64,000 bases of DNA, from NCBI GenBank assembly GCA_032622095.1, contig CP136069.1, positions 43,378,194-43,442,193 on the forward strand, read 5' to 3'. The notes beneath the pieces are model-generated. The model had not been told where the DNA came from and ran no database searches. It worked only from the letters and a program-made list of their open reading frames with translations. Below are positions 9,180 through 20,001 of the stretch, in pieces. The DNA comes from Siphonodentalium dalli. Its lineage: Eukaryota > Mollusca > Scaphopoda > Gadilida > Siphonodentaliidae. Made by a program: the position numbers and the translations under genes. Positions within the stretch are counted from its first letter, which is position 1, and each line of letters starts with the position of its first letter.

Positions 9180-9735
9180 TTTATGTGGCATTATTTTATC
9201 GACGAACTACAATCTACAAAGACATAAACAGATTAAACACGGAGTTATGTCCGAGACAAAACCAACTCTCTTCGGAGAAGATACCGATGAATCTGACGAA
9301 GCGGTTCTAGATTCAGATGAAGATGAACGTCGAACGCTATCAGATTCAGAAGATGGTAATGGCGTCGGTAGTAGAACGGTATTCGGTCTTAAGAAAGCTG
9401 CGCGATGTGTCAACGAGATGGACACATTCAAAAGTATGATGAAACGCGTCACCAATGATGTGAAAGAAGAAGAGAGCATTTCGGGAGATGAGAGCATGTC
9501 GGGAAAAGAGGATACCATCGACACAGAGTTTGCTCTGTTTCTCAAAAGTTATAGACGATTAATAGAATACCAGTATCGATTGAAAACATCACGCATACAT
9601 ACCATGATCATGAAGAAAATGGTCAAACTGACCAAACACGGATATAATAATGAATGGGCTGCAGATGAAGCGATGAGAAAATTCAAGAAACTCTTAGAAG
9701 TAAATCTAACGGTCGAAGATTCAGACAATGATTAA
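9166..9735 (+). CDS. C2H2 zinc-finger protein, 189 aa, right-arm copy
   Basis: Same architecture as the left copy: zinc-binding C4, C7, H20, H25 at the extreme N-terminus, acidic Ser/Asp/Glu stretch at about 37-65, mixed-charge middle, acidic tail. It carries Met and His at the two positions where the left arm has Ile and Gln; no frameshift or stop has arisen in either arm. The start overlaps the 64-codon frame by 14 bp. AATAAA occurs 6 bp after the stop, so the 3' untranslated region must be very short, as in compact viral transcripts. The protein is not assigned to a known family; nucleic-acid binding is inferred from the finger. Confidence 0.65.
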   Translation: MHGCDLCGIILSTNYNLQRHKQIKHGVMSETKPTLFGEDTDESDEAVLDSDEDERRTLSDSEDGNGVGSRTVFGLKKAARCVNEMDTFKSMMKRVTNDVKEEESISGDESMSGKEDTIDTEFALFLKSYRRLIEYQYRLKTSRIHTMIMKKMVKLTKHGYNNEWAADEAMRKFKKLLEVNLTVEDSDND

Positions 9736-9740
9736 ATTTC

Positions 9741-9746
9741 AATAAA
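9741..9746 (+). promoter_or_regulatory. AATAAA polyadenylation signal, right-arm zinc-finger gene
   Basis: Begins 6 bp after the TAA... stop region of the 189-codon frame; conserved in the mirror arm (6423-6428). Confidence 0.6.
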
Positions 9747-9858
9747 CTTCATCAACATGTTATTCTCGTCTTCGTTATATATCTATAAGTGGGGATGGGG
9801 GTTTCACCAATATTACATCACGTCCCTTACCGCGTGTCACTTTAACATTCCACACCGT

Positions 9859-11908
9859 GCGTGTATTATCCCCCTTTAATTATGTCATAGCATTGGTACA
9901 TAGAAGACTGTATAACACTATGCCTATGTCTGTATCTGTTGTCACACCGTGAGTGGATTGTCCGCCTTTAATGATGTCATAGCGTGTGTATATGCAAGAC
10001 AGTATAACCCTATGATAATGCCTGTAGCTGTTGTTGGTAAGATGTGAAATATAAATTTCAAGGTTCAATTCATTCGTGTAGTAATTTTGTATATGTTCAA
10101 CGCTCTTCATTCGTGCGCTTGTATTGTTAACATTCATTCATAATGAGTGTCCCTTTAGAGTGTCTTGTGTTCCTTTAAGATTCAAACACCAATATTACAT
10201 CACGTCCCTTGTTTCGTGTCACTTTAACTCCTTGAGTGTATTGCCCCTTCGAATGATGTCATAGCATGGGTACATGTAAGATAGTATAACACTATGACTA
10301 TGTCTGTATCTGTTGTTGGTAAGATGTGAAAATATAAATTTCAGTTCATTCGTGTAGTAATTTCGTATATGTTCAACGCTCTTCATTCGTAAGAGTAATT
10401 ACCAACTGGAAGTTGTACTATTTTTGATAAACATCGGATTTGCTCATCAGACGATAAGCTGACAATATTTACGTATGGTCTAATTAGATTCATGCATAAA
10501 TGTAAGGTAATTTTTGTTATGGTCAAGTTTTTTGTTAAGACCATGTTCTAACATAGATCGATAAATAAGTTAAAGGTCATTATATTCCACAGTCAAATCT
10601 ATTGGTGATCGAATTTGATAACTATTTTATTGGAACAACTAAGAGTATTATTTACGTGAGATCAATGAGTCCAATTATTATAAATAATAAATTGCATGCA
10701 TCGGTGGATACCTGATTGCCACATTTAGTGATCACGTGATAAACTGATAAAATGTCCAAGTGACGTACTATAATGAGCAAAAAAAAATGAGTTGACCTTC
10801 GGCTTCGCCCCGATTGGGTACTGAGCTGACACCGGGGATAAATTGACCAATGACTGCTATTGTATCCTTTTGACAGATATGCGTGCGCAGACTCGTTTGA
10901 TGTTCGCTATCGCATTACTATGTTTTAATAGCCGAGCCTTCACTTCTCGTCTGACTCTCTTACCGTCAAGACCTGTCTACACAGTACTTCTCCGGCAGAC
11001 TATTCATCCACTGATAGGCCTACATACAGGTATGCCCCATTTTTTTGCTCATTTGCTCATTTTTATTGCTCATTTGCTCATTTTATTGCTCATTTTTTTG
11101 CTCATTTGCTCATTTATTTGCTCATTTGCTCATTTTTATTGCTCATTTTCTTGCTCATTTGCTAATTTTTTTGCTCATTTGCTCATTTTTATTGCTCATT
11201 TGCTCATTTGTATTGCTCATTTGCTCATTTTCTTGCTCATTTGCTCATTTTCTTGCTCATTTGCTCATTTTTTTGCTCATTTGTATTGCTCATTTTATTG
11301 CTCATTTGCTCATTTTTTTGCTCATTTGCTCATTTATTTGCTCATTTGCTCATTTTTATTGCTCATTTGCTCATTTTCTTGCTCATTTGCTCATTTTTTT
11401 GCTCATTTGCTCATTTTTATTGCTCATTTGCTCATTTTCTTGCTCATTTGCTCATTTTCTTGCTCATTTGCTCATTTTTATGCTCATTTGCTCATTTTCT
11501 TGCTCATTTGCTCATTTTCTTGCTCATTTGCTCATTTTCTTGCTCATTTGCTCATTTTTTTGCTCATTTGCTCAGTTTTTTGCTCATTTGCTCATTGATT
11601 GGTGCATACTCAAGAGTCATATACCTAACATCCAATGTACGTTAATGGTGTCATAGCGTGGGTACATAGAAGACTGTATAACACTATGCCTATGTCCGTA
11701 TCTGTTGCCACACCGTGAGTGGATTGTCCACCTTTAATGATGTCATAGCGTGTGTACATGCAAGACAGTATAATACTATGATTATGTCTGTAGCTGTTGT
11801 TGGTAAGATGTGAAATATAAATTTCAAGGTTCAATTCATTCGTGTAGTAATTTCGTATATGTTCAACGCTCTTCATTCGTGCGCTTGTATTGTTAACATT
11901 CATTCATA
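9859..11908 (-). repeat. right-arm modules A and B (mirror copies)
   Basis: Module B at 9859-10157, decayed B at about 10209-10389, module A at 10556-10762, and module B again at 11625-11908, with the minisatellite at 11041-11601 between them; module A copy 1 follows at 11912-12128. This mirrors the left arm exactly in order, so the internal duplications are older than the palindrome. Confidence 0.8.
11041..11601. repeat. minisatellite TTGCTCATTTGCTCA, right arm
   Basis: Same unit as 4568-5128 in reverse complement, but the order of spacer variants differs. For example a TTTGTATTGCTCATTTTATTG variant at about 11280-11300 has no counterpart at the mirrored place. All three plus-strand frames stay open because the unit contains no stop codon; these frames are not genes. 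Confidence 0.95.
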
Positions 11909-13079
11909 ATGAGTGTCCCTTTAGATCGATAAATAAGTTAAAGGTCATTACATTCCACAGTCAAATCTATTGGTGATCGAATTTGATAACTATTTTATTG
12001 GAACAACTAAGAGTATTATTCACGTGAGATCAATGAGTCCAATTATTATAAATAATATATTGCAGGCATCGGAGGATACCCGATTGCCACATTTAGTGAT
12101 CACGTGATAAACTGATAAAATGTCCAAAGCGTAAGTATGAATGTGGGGCGATAATTGGTTATTACGTAATGTTGTTATAACAATGTCATCAAAGCAATTT
12201 CTATAATTGAGTGTCCTGGACGTATGCATGTTTTGGCTAACTAATTATCGTGTGAATGACACAGTTTATCAACCTTAATTGATACTAACTCGTTTGTTCA
12301 GACATTAAATCGATATGTTTTCTGAATAGCATATAACTGTGACCGGGGAAATAATATAATTCATTTGGTAAAGCAAAGGTGTGAAAGACACATTGTTACC
12401 ACCAATGTCGCGTGTGATTGCGTGTACAGCGAATATGACAATTCATTCTGGAGGGTTGTAATTTCACATTACAATTTTCGACCGTTAGGGATTGAACATA
12501 GTACATCTCAAAACTTCCAATAATTCACGATAATACACACCTGTCATATGGGATAGAGAGAGTGTAAAGAATAAACGCTCTTTATTATTTATGTAAAAGT
12601 AATGGTGTCTATTTTCAGGTATGACAATTATATGAACTGCGTCCGATAAAACACTGGAATGTATGCATTCATATCGATGGTCACAATGTCCAATAAAGCT
12701 ATTTCTAAACATCGATTAATAAATTCATGAAAAATATTTGAACAAAAAATATTACGAAAGATATTACGCGCAAATAATTTAACATTCGACATTTTTTAAT
12801 ATCGAGTTTATCAGAAACCGAAAACTCGTTATAAATTTTTTATTTAAACTTTTTTTAGAGAAATAATTTTGAGGGTTTTGATAATTTGGAAGTTTGGAAA
12901 TTTTGGGGTTTTGATAATTTGGAAGTTTGGAAATTTTTAAATTTTTTGGAAAAAATAAATTTTTGAAGTTTTGAAATTTTTTTTGGGTTTTGTTATTTTG
13001 GGAATATTTTAGTACAACCAATTTTAGACCCCAAAGATTCTATTTTTAGATGTGAGGCTAACGAGGCCCCTATTCTTCT

Positions 13080-13085
13080 CTCGTT
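13080..13085. repeat. 6-bp target-site duplication, right (CTCGTT)
   Basis: Direct repeat of 3081-3086, directly after the last base of the palindrome. Confidence 0.75.
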
Positions 13086-14320
13086 CGTATGAGCAAAAAT
13101 CGCATCCATTATAAGTCACGGTTAACACCGAGGCGTTGCGACAGGCAAATCTAATTTGATTAATTATTACTCGGGCTTGGCGAATGTGCTTGATCTGTCT
13201 TTGTCATTTCAACTCACGTATTGCACACTGTGTTAGCGAGAACATGTGTGCTGGTGCGTGTGGTGACAAAGAACTTAAAGTGAAGTGTTTACTGTACAGT
13301 AGATCTTATTAATATTTGTTCTTCTTGGAGTTTGGTAATACCTTAGTTCACTCAGTGAACAACAGGGCGACCACAAAATCATAGCATAACCATTATCAAC
13401 TGGTGTAAGAATAAACTGCTTTGGTCTGCTGATAGTTGTTTCATTTTTGTTGTCTGTCCTAAACTGACACGACTCATAGTGAATTATCAATTACCAGAGT
13501 ACTGATTAGCGAGCGTTCACTGTCAGTAAACATGTTGTGATCACAGCAATCTGTGACACGTGACTTCACACAGATCTGTATACAGATATACAGCAATGTA
13601 AACCCACCCTTAATTTGTCCGGTTTAGAGAAAAATGTGGTTGGGAAAATGAGCTAATTACTCCGAAAACTTATTCGGGCGTGCCGAGAATACGGAAGTAA
13701 GAACGTCGGAATCTTCTATTTTCAAGACGGGAGGGAATTTCATCTTGGATGCGTCACTGTTATGCGGACCTCTCCCCTGAAATGAGCGTACAAAAAATCG
13801 TCGAATCATTAGCCAATGACTGACCAAGCCTGAATATAGTGCGTCTCACATTTGTAGAATGAGTTCCCAGAGGGTGAATTTTGTGCATGATCATACCCCG
13901 CATCACCAAATTCACTCTGACGACCTCAGTCTGCTTCGACTCATGGAAGTATCTATCGTCTCACATTAACATTGTTTTTAGTTTCTTTTTCCCCGTCCCT
14001 TCAGTTTCTATATCCCCTAATTTGCAGAAGATAAAATGCATAATCGAAGTGACTAATGGGTGAACATCGCCAACTTCAACTGGGGAACTTCAATCTTATC
14101 CTAGATATCCAAAGCAGTTGATGCCTAAGCAGAAGGTGGTCTCCATGCAAAGGTATATTTGTTGACGCTAGCCCGCTGTGCGGGGTAGCGTCACTAAATT
14201 CAACCTCTGGGGACCTCATTTTTCAAGTGTCAGACACAGTCTACTCATACTTGGACAGAACAAATGACATGCAAAAACAATTGCGATTGTGTGAGCGCTA
14301 GCTAACTGAAGTGGGATAGA
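13086..14320. other. right flank of the palindromic element, no gene
   Basis: No gene is supported. About 13572-13602 carries the AGATCTGTATACAG / CAGCAATGTAAAC motif related to 2989-3020. At 14164-14192 a hairpin with a 13-bp stem (GACGCTAGCCCGC, loop TGT) leads into 14184-14222, GGTAGCGTCACTAAATTCA plus GGGGACCTCATT. That segment is also found in the palindrome core (7791-7825) and, inverted, at about 55717-55750. Confidence 0.55.
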
Positions 14321-16090
14321 CAATCACAAGATAATGGAGTCATCGATATATTGAGCGGTCGCTGGGACCGATAAGCACCTTTCATGGACACGCTGTGCCT
14401 GCAAAATGTCATTCAGATTGGTCTCTAAAATAAATTTGGTTGCTCGGTTCAAACGCTAGCAGCTGCCGAATCCCAGTTCCGGATTGTTTTGTATTCGGCT
14501 TCTATAAAGGTGGGTCGGTTGGGTCAAAGTATGTGTAGAACGCCATCGGGACCCTAACCCCCGCGCAACTGATTTTATGTCAGCCCAGATACTTTGTCAC
14601 AAATTAGGTAGGTCTTTTTTAAAAAATCCAAATACACACTTTCCTCTCTCCAACCACAGCTTCTTGTTTTATTTAATAATATTGTATTCCATTCGACATG
14701 TATAATGCAATAGCATAGATAGTATTGTGTTCCTTGTAGTCCAGTCAATATGTGGTTCTACCTAGACAAAATAGAACATAATTGGTTTTAACTTGTTTGT
14801 GTCTGATAAAGTGTTAGTTTCAACATACTATAAGTCCAAGTTTGAAATCGGCTGCGTTCTCTGATAAATTAGGATAAACTAAGGCTTAAAATGGGTGCTC
14901 TAGTTTTAAATGTAGGGGTAAGTACATGCATTTCGCGTCTTTTGCAATCACAAGATAATGAACTCGTCGATATATTGAGCGGTCGCTGAGATGGATAAGC
15001 ACCTTTCACGGAGACGCTGTGTCTGCAAAATATCATTGAGTTTGGTCTCTACAATAAATTAGGTTGCTCGGTTCAAACGCTAGCAGCTCCCGAATCCCAG
15101 TTCCTGATTGTTTTGTTCTCGGCTTCTATAAAGGTGGGTCGGTAGGGTCAAAGTATTTGTAGTACGCCGCCGGGACCCTGACCCCTACGCAACTGATTTT
15201 ATGTCAGCCCAGATCACGTTGGGGAATCACGTGGTTTCGAGTTGGTGAGTACCACGCATTCAAAATGGTCGAGGCGATCGCAAAAACGACCGGAAACGAG
15301 GAAAAAGGTTATAAACTAGGATAATTATATATTACATAGTATTTTGGCAGCTACGAGCATATGCTATACTATTTTCACAACAAGCTGATACCTCACTTGT
15401 GTCAAAACTCACATGTGTTTGTTCTAACATTCTGACCAAAGAGGTCAGTCGAAGGAATCTCCTAGATGTATGGACTGGTGTATTCCACGAACCTCCACCT
15501 TGCAACTTTGGTCAGAATGTTATAAAAAACCACTGAGTATTTCCGAACAAATAATCAACTTGTTTTAAAAATAAATAAGCATATGCTCGTAACAGTCAAA
15601 AAGCTATGTTTTGTGTCAGTTCCTCACATATTATATTTCTGTGCGTTTTTACATTTTGAATGCGTGGTACTACTCACCGACTTCGAAACCACGTGATTCC
15701 ACACGGTGCAGATACTTTGTCACAAATGAGGAAGGTCTTGAAAAAAAATCCAAATACACATTTTCCTCTCTCACCCAACCACAGCTTCTTGTTTTGTTTA
15801 ATGATATTGTATTCCATTCAAACCAGATCGACATATATAACACAATAACATAGATAGCATTGTGTTCCTTGTAGTCCAGTCAATATGTGGTTCTACCTAG
15901 AAAAATAGAACATCATTGGTTTGAACTTATTTGTGTCTGATAAAGCGTTAGTTTCAACATACTAAAAGTCCAAGTTTGAAATCGGCTGCATTCTCTAATA
16001 AATGGGGATAAAATAAGGCTATAATGGGTGCTCTAATTTTAAATGTAGGGGTAAGTACCGTAAGTACCTGTATTCTGCGTCTTTTGCATG
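14321..16090 (+). repeat. tandem duplication of a ~625-bp segment, second copy interrupted
   Basis: Copy 1 (14321-14944) and copy 2 (14945-16090) both begin CAATCACAAGATAATG and end with GGGGTAAGTAC and GCGTCTTTTGCA. They match throughout except for substitutions and one 499-bp interruption in copy 2 (15210-15713). No open frame spans a copy. The duplication is useful because copy 1 keeps the uninterrupted target of the insertion. Confidence 0.9.
15215..15708. mobile_element. 494-bp foldback transposon with CAC...GTG ends and 5-bp target duplication
   Basis: Both sides carry CAGAT (15210-15214 and 15709-15713). The tandem sister copy has a single CAGAT (14586-14590) at the matching place, so this is a precise insertion. 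The left end CACGTTGGGGAATCACGTGG and the right end read inward (CACCGTGTGGAATCACGTGG) are inverted repeats extending about 55 bp to GCATTCAAAATG, with further inner inverted blocks (AGCATATGCT; ACATTCTGACCAAAG). A 5-bp duplication and CAC heptamer-like ends are the pattern of Transib/RAG-type transposons, so that assignment is suggested but not shown. No coding capacity. Confidence 0.75.
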
Positions 16091-16524
16091 GTAAGCTTAT
16101 ATATTTTCAGGCATATAACCTATCAAAATGTTCCACATAAATCAGGGCATTCTCCGGTATAACTCAACCGACCTATACAGAAAGATTCTATATCGATAGC
16201 GCATGATGCTTTAAATGTTCCAACAAATTTTAAGGAGCGTTTCCAATGTTACCGATAACCTATGAGGAAGCGGATTCGATTGTAAGCCTGTAAAGGTTTA
16301 TATTTGCCGTCTCGATGGGTGTCCATATCTCATTTGGACGCATTTGTGCTTCTTATAGACAGAATGTATACGTTCATATATCATATTATGTGTAAAATTG
16401 GATTGTATGGGAACAATGAGATATATATATGTATACATATGTCTGGAAATGTTTCGCAGCCCCCCCCCCTCTGTATAGCTTTCCAATTGTGTTTCAAATT
16501 GGAAATGGCCTGGTAATGTAAGAC

Positions 16525-19080
16525 ATGCAACGCAAACCATATTTCCGTTTCACGACTTCGAAGTCAGGATAGGTCAATATATACATCGCGAATTACCTCG
16601 GCATTGCTACCTAGATTTTGCATTCTTATTGAATTGTCACTGCATGTATTGTCATCGATGTCAGTGTGCGGACTCACTGAAATATATGTCATGTAAATAT
16701 CAGCCAATTTTGTAATTGCACTACATGTATAATATACGCGGGTCCAGACTGGTGATACACACAATGTTGCTTATATAGTCAAATAATTATAATATCTTAG
16801 TGATCTTTAAAGGGTTATACCGGTGTAATTGTTCTCAGTCATTATCGATGCCCACATCTGATGTCAACAGGACCTATCTAATAAGATCCCCGGGTCAAAT
16901 GACCCATATGTGTACATTTTCAGTTCCGATGGTCCAGCCGTTTCTGTATAAACAATCAGTGGATAAAAGCCAATTGCGAAAGGCTTTCAAGTTTGACACT
17001 GTGTGTCGCTAGTAGTCCATTATGTTACGTCACATGAAGGAAGATTAACGGGTCAGACCGTGTATAATGCATAATGTAATATTCAATCGCATGAATCGCC
17101 ATATCACGACCACTTTTCGGCAACGAGCTCGGTGGATTAGCGGGCATCGATACTGACTGAGAAAAATTACACCGGAGTAATCATTTAATAATATTTGATA
17201 AATATGTTGATCTGAAAACATTGCATCGCAGGCCCGCTCCCATTGGCCAAGGAATATAAGAACACCTTTTGACGAGTCTCGGAGTTGTAGGAGTTCTCTG
17301 GTGTCATTTGGGCCTGATTTCGTAATGTGAGAAACGCAAACCAAATTTCCGTTGCACGAAGTCAGGAAAGGCGCAATGTACATCGCGTCATTGCCTCGGG
17401 ATTGAAATCCAGATATTACATTCTTATTGACAATGTGTCACTGCTTATAACGACATCATTGCCAGTGGGCGCTGAAATATATGTGTCATGTAAAATATCA
17501 GCCAGTTATGTAGCTGTACGATAATACTACATGCAGAATATATGATACATACAATGTTTCTTAGTCACTATTTCATGATGACATAATAATATTCGCACAC
17601 TAGAATAATAAGTCAAATAGCTAAAATATCTTAGTGTATCCTTTATAATCTTTGATATTTATTTTGATATGAAAACAGGTCCCCCTTCCTCCCCAACACT
17701 TGGGCCTGACCTGGAAGTGTGAGAAACGCAAAGTAATTTCCGTTGCACGAAGTCAGGAAAGGGCAATCAATGTATATCGCGCCATTGGCTCGGAATGGAA
17801 ATCCAGATATTCCATTCTTATTGACAATGGCACCACTGTCAGTAATGGCCCCACTGTCAGTAGGCGGGCTGAAATATATGTGCCATGTAAAATATTAGCC
17901 AATTGTGTAGTTATACTACAATACTACATGTATAATATATGATGAATACAATGTTTCTTAGTCCTATTGCACACTAGAATGCTAAGTCAAATAATTGAAA
18001 TATATTAGTGTATCCTTAATAATCTTTGATAATTATATTGATATGAAACAGCCCCCCCCCCCCCGCCTCCCCAAGGGCTATAAGAACACCTGTTGTCGAG
18101 TCTCGGAGTCTAAAACTGGGCCTGACCTGGAAGTGTGAGAAACGCAAAGTAGTTTCCGGTGCACTAAGTCAGGAAAAGGCAATCAATGTACATCGCGTCA
18201 TTGGCTCGGGATTGAAATCCAGATATTCCATTATTATTGACAATGTGTCACTGGTTATAATGGGACCATTGTCAGTAGGCGGGCTGAAATATATGTGCCA
18301 TGTAAAATATTAGCCAATGTGTAGTTTCACTACGTTTATAATACATATATATGAGTGGCCATTCATGCAGGCTGGTGAAGCATACAATGTTTCTTAGTCA
18401 CTTTTGATGACATAATCATATTAGCCCACCAGAATACTAAGTCAAATAATTAAAATATCTTAGTGTATCCTGAATTATCGTTGATAAATATATTGATCGG
18501 AAAACATTGCATCGCAACCACCCTCCCCCACAAGCAACCAATGAATATATATATTTATCTATGTAACCGTACAATACTCTTTACTTCAACCTACTTCTTG
18601 ATTTATTTTACTTCATGTCATTAGAGGCAACACATGCGAATAGTCCACTAAGTTAACTGTTAAAGGAGCATACCACATATACGAATTTATCGTGAAACAA
18701 ATGAGCACCCTTCCCCCATTTTCTTTATATTTCTGATTTCTATTTATGATTGATATTATCATGTTAACACATGTATCAATATACTTTGTGAACACATGGC
18801 TATGTGTTATATCTTGAAGTTAATATGTAAATAAAGATATTAAAATAAAAAAGTTAATTAAAACAAATAATATATATATATAGTAATACTTTTTGAAGGG
18901 TCTCGGAGCAACGCAATCCAAATTTCCGCTGCACGAAATCAGGAAATGGCAATGTACATCGCGTCACTGCCCCGGATTTCTACCTAGATAGTCCATTCTT
19001 ATTGGCAATTTGTCACTGCTTACACTGGCCCCATTGTCAGTAGGCAAACTCGCTATGGTATATATATGTGTCAGATCAGA
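16525..19080 (+). repeat. degenerate tandem array, ~380-bp unit, five copies
   Basis: Copies start near 16526, 17332, 17723, 18140 and 18908, each with CGCAAA/CC...TTTCCGTTGCACGAAGTCAGG, then CATCGCG, a CCAGATATTCCATTCTTATT stretch and (in the complete ones) ATCTTAGTGTATCCT. Copy 1 is split by the element at 16811-17184; copies 3 and 4 have C-tracts near 18052-18062; the last copy is truncated. Short open frames here are shared among copies but broken differently in each, so they are not genes. Confidence 0.85.
16811..17184. mobile_element. TTAA-flanked MITE, 374 bp, inside the 380-bp array
   Basis: TTAA at 16807-16810 and 17185-17188 flank inverted ends of about 43 bp (left AGGGTTATACCGGTGTAATT; right read inward ATGATTACTCCGGTGTAATT), both continuing to CGATGCCC. 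Array copies 2-4 lack it at the matching place, which confirms insertion. TTAA is the piggyBac target, but other elements could use it. The 70-codon frame across it is not a gene. Confidence 0.7.
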
Positions 19081-19528
19081 CAGTATTTGCGTCAACTAAA
19101 ATAGGCCTGCATCAGTGATATTTACCCATGCGTGTGCCATATATCTTATTGAATTAATCACGAAACTGTGCATAGATCTCCTGTCGAAGACATGGAGACA
19201 ACACTGTCGTCAGCAGCCGTTGTCTCTCGCGGAAAGTTGCGACAATGTCACCGTAATCGTATTACGGAGATTATTCCCATTCTTTGGGATTATACCAGAG
19301 ATTGACTTTCGTATACCATATTGAATATGAATCGATAAAAAGGGCTTCGTGTGGCTTTTGTTGCGACACGCAGTCTGCCGCTCCCATTTCCGTCCCGCGA
19401 AACATTTCCGCCGATTATCACTTCGGAAATGAAATCCGATATATATCTTATTTCATTAACCCTCCACTCTGAATTCCACCACGTGTTGTGAAGACTATTC
19501 TTGACTGTTTACTTTGCAAAGCCAGCAT
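19081..19528. other. no recognised content
   Basis: Small open frames exist (19115-19324, 19284-19472), but they overlap one another and lack any recognisable motif. Confidence 0.4.
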
Positions 19529-19532
19529 TTAA

Positions 19533-19997
19533 AGATGGGCTATCTCTTTGTAAACATATGTTATATAGTTACCGGGGTATCAAATATTAGTTAGTGGGGT
19601 ATAAAATATTAGATATGAATCGAAGACTCCTGTCCGGAAATGCTTCTATCGACAATTATTGATAATATTTCGAATATGTTCTCGTCTAAACAGGTGTGGT
19701 TGTTTAGCTAACGAACAACAGTTTGTTACTGTTAACAGAGACCAGAAATTGTATTGTGTAATTTTGTCACACATAAACTCATTTTCGCTTATAACTATGG
19801 TATAAAACAATACAAACGATTAATCTGGGATATTTGACGCCCGGAACGTAGCTATGGGAAAAGCTATAATGAAATATTCGAAATAAAATCAATATTAATT
19901 GATAGAAGCGTTTCCGGAAAGGGGTCTTTAATTCATATTTAGTATTTTATACATACACAACTATTTCAAATTTGTTATTTAAAGAGATAATCCATCT
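19533..19997. mobile_element. TTAA-flanked foldback MITE, 465 bp
   Basis: TTAA at 19529-19532 and 19998-20001. The ends are AGATGGGCTATCTCTTT and, inward from the right, AGATGGATTATCTCTTT. Inverted similarity continues well inside (CCGGAAATGCTTCTATC against CCGGAAACGCTTCTATC), so the terminal repeats are about 150-170 bp. It is a different family from the CCCTTT-ended ones downstream. Non-coding. Confidence 0.7.
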
Positions 19998-20001
19998 TTA
20001 A

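Larger units (their letters stand above)
3087..13079. mobile_element. palindromic Polinton/Maverick-like non-autonomous element (snapback)
   Basis: The whole 9,993-bp interval is one inverted repeat. A left-arm base x pairs with 16169-x (16166-x outside the minisatellite). The ends are AGAAGAATAGG and CCTATTCTTCT, flanked by the hexamer CTCGTT on both sides. A 6-bp target duplication, 5'-AG termini and long inverted ends are the known signature of Polintons. Each arm carries the 107-aa and 189-aa reading frames, a minisatellite, duplicated modules, and a terminal-like block repeated next to the core. No PolB, integrase, packaging ATPase, protease or capsid gene is visible, so it cannot be autonomous. 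It could also be an ordinary element with 5-kb inverted ends that lost its middle, or an integrated concatemer junction of a linear virus. The palindrome and target duplication are seen; the Polinton assignment is inferred. Confidence 0.72.
8084..13079 (-). repeat. right arm of the palindrome
   Basis: This is the reverse complement of the left arm, with the gene set on the plus strand (8654-9735). It is 3 bp different in minisatellite length and carries scattered substitutions. The mismatch near 10809 (CGCCCC against the left arm's CGTCCC at about 5360) lies outside any open frame. Confidence 0.95.

Noticed and set aside
10843-11656. Matching long frames on the plus strand of the right arm
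   Set aside because: Same minisatellite artefact as in the left arm.
3087-13079. Palindrome as a sequencing or assembly artefact (unsplit hairpin read, or two haplotypes joined head to head)
   Set aside because: An artefact would not end precisely between two direct CTCGTT copies with unique flanks on each side, and the arms carry real differences including a reshuffled minisatellite. Long-read confirmation is still desirable.
2989-13602. Idea that the TGTAGATCTGTATACAG motifs outside both ends mark a larger inverted element enclosing the palindrome
   Set aside because: They lie at unequal distances (about 70 and 500 bp) from the palindrome, and the left one is itself a small inverted repeat, so a common short MITE explains them better.
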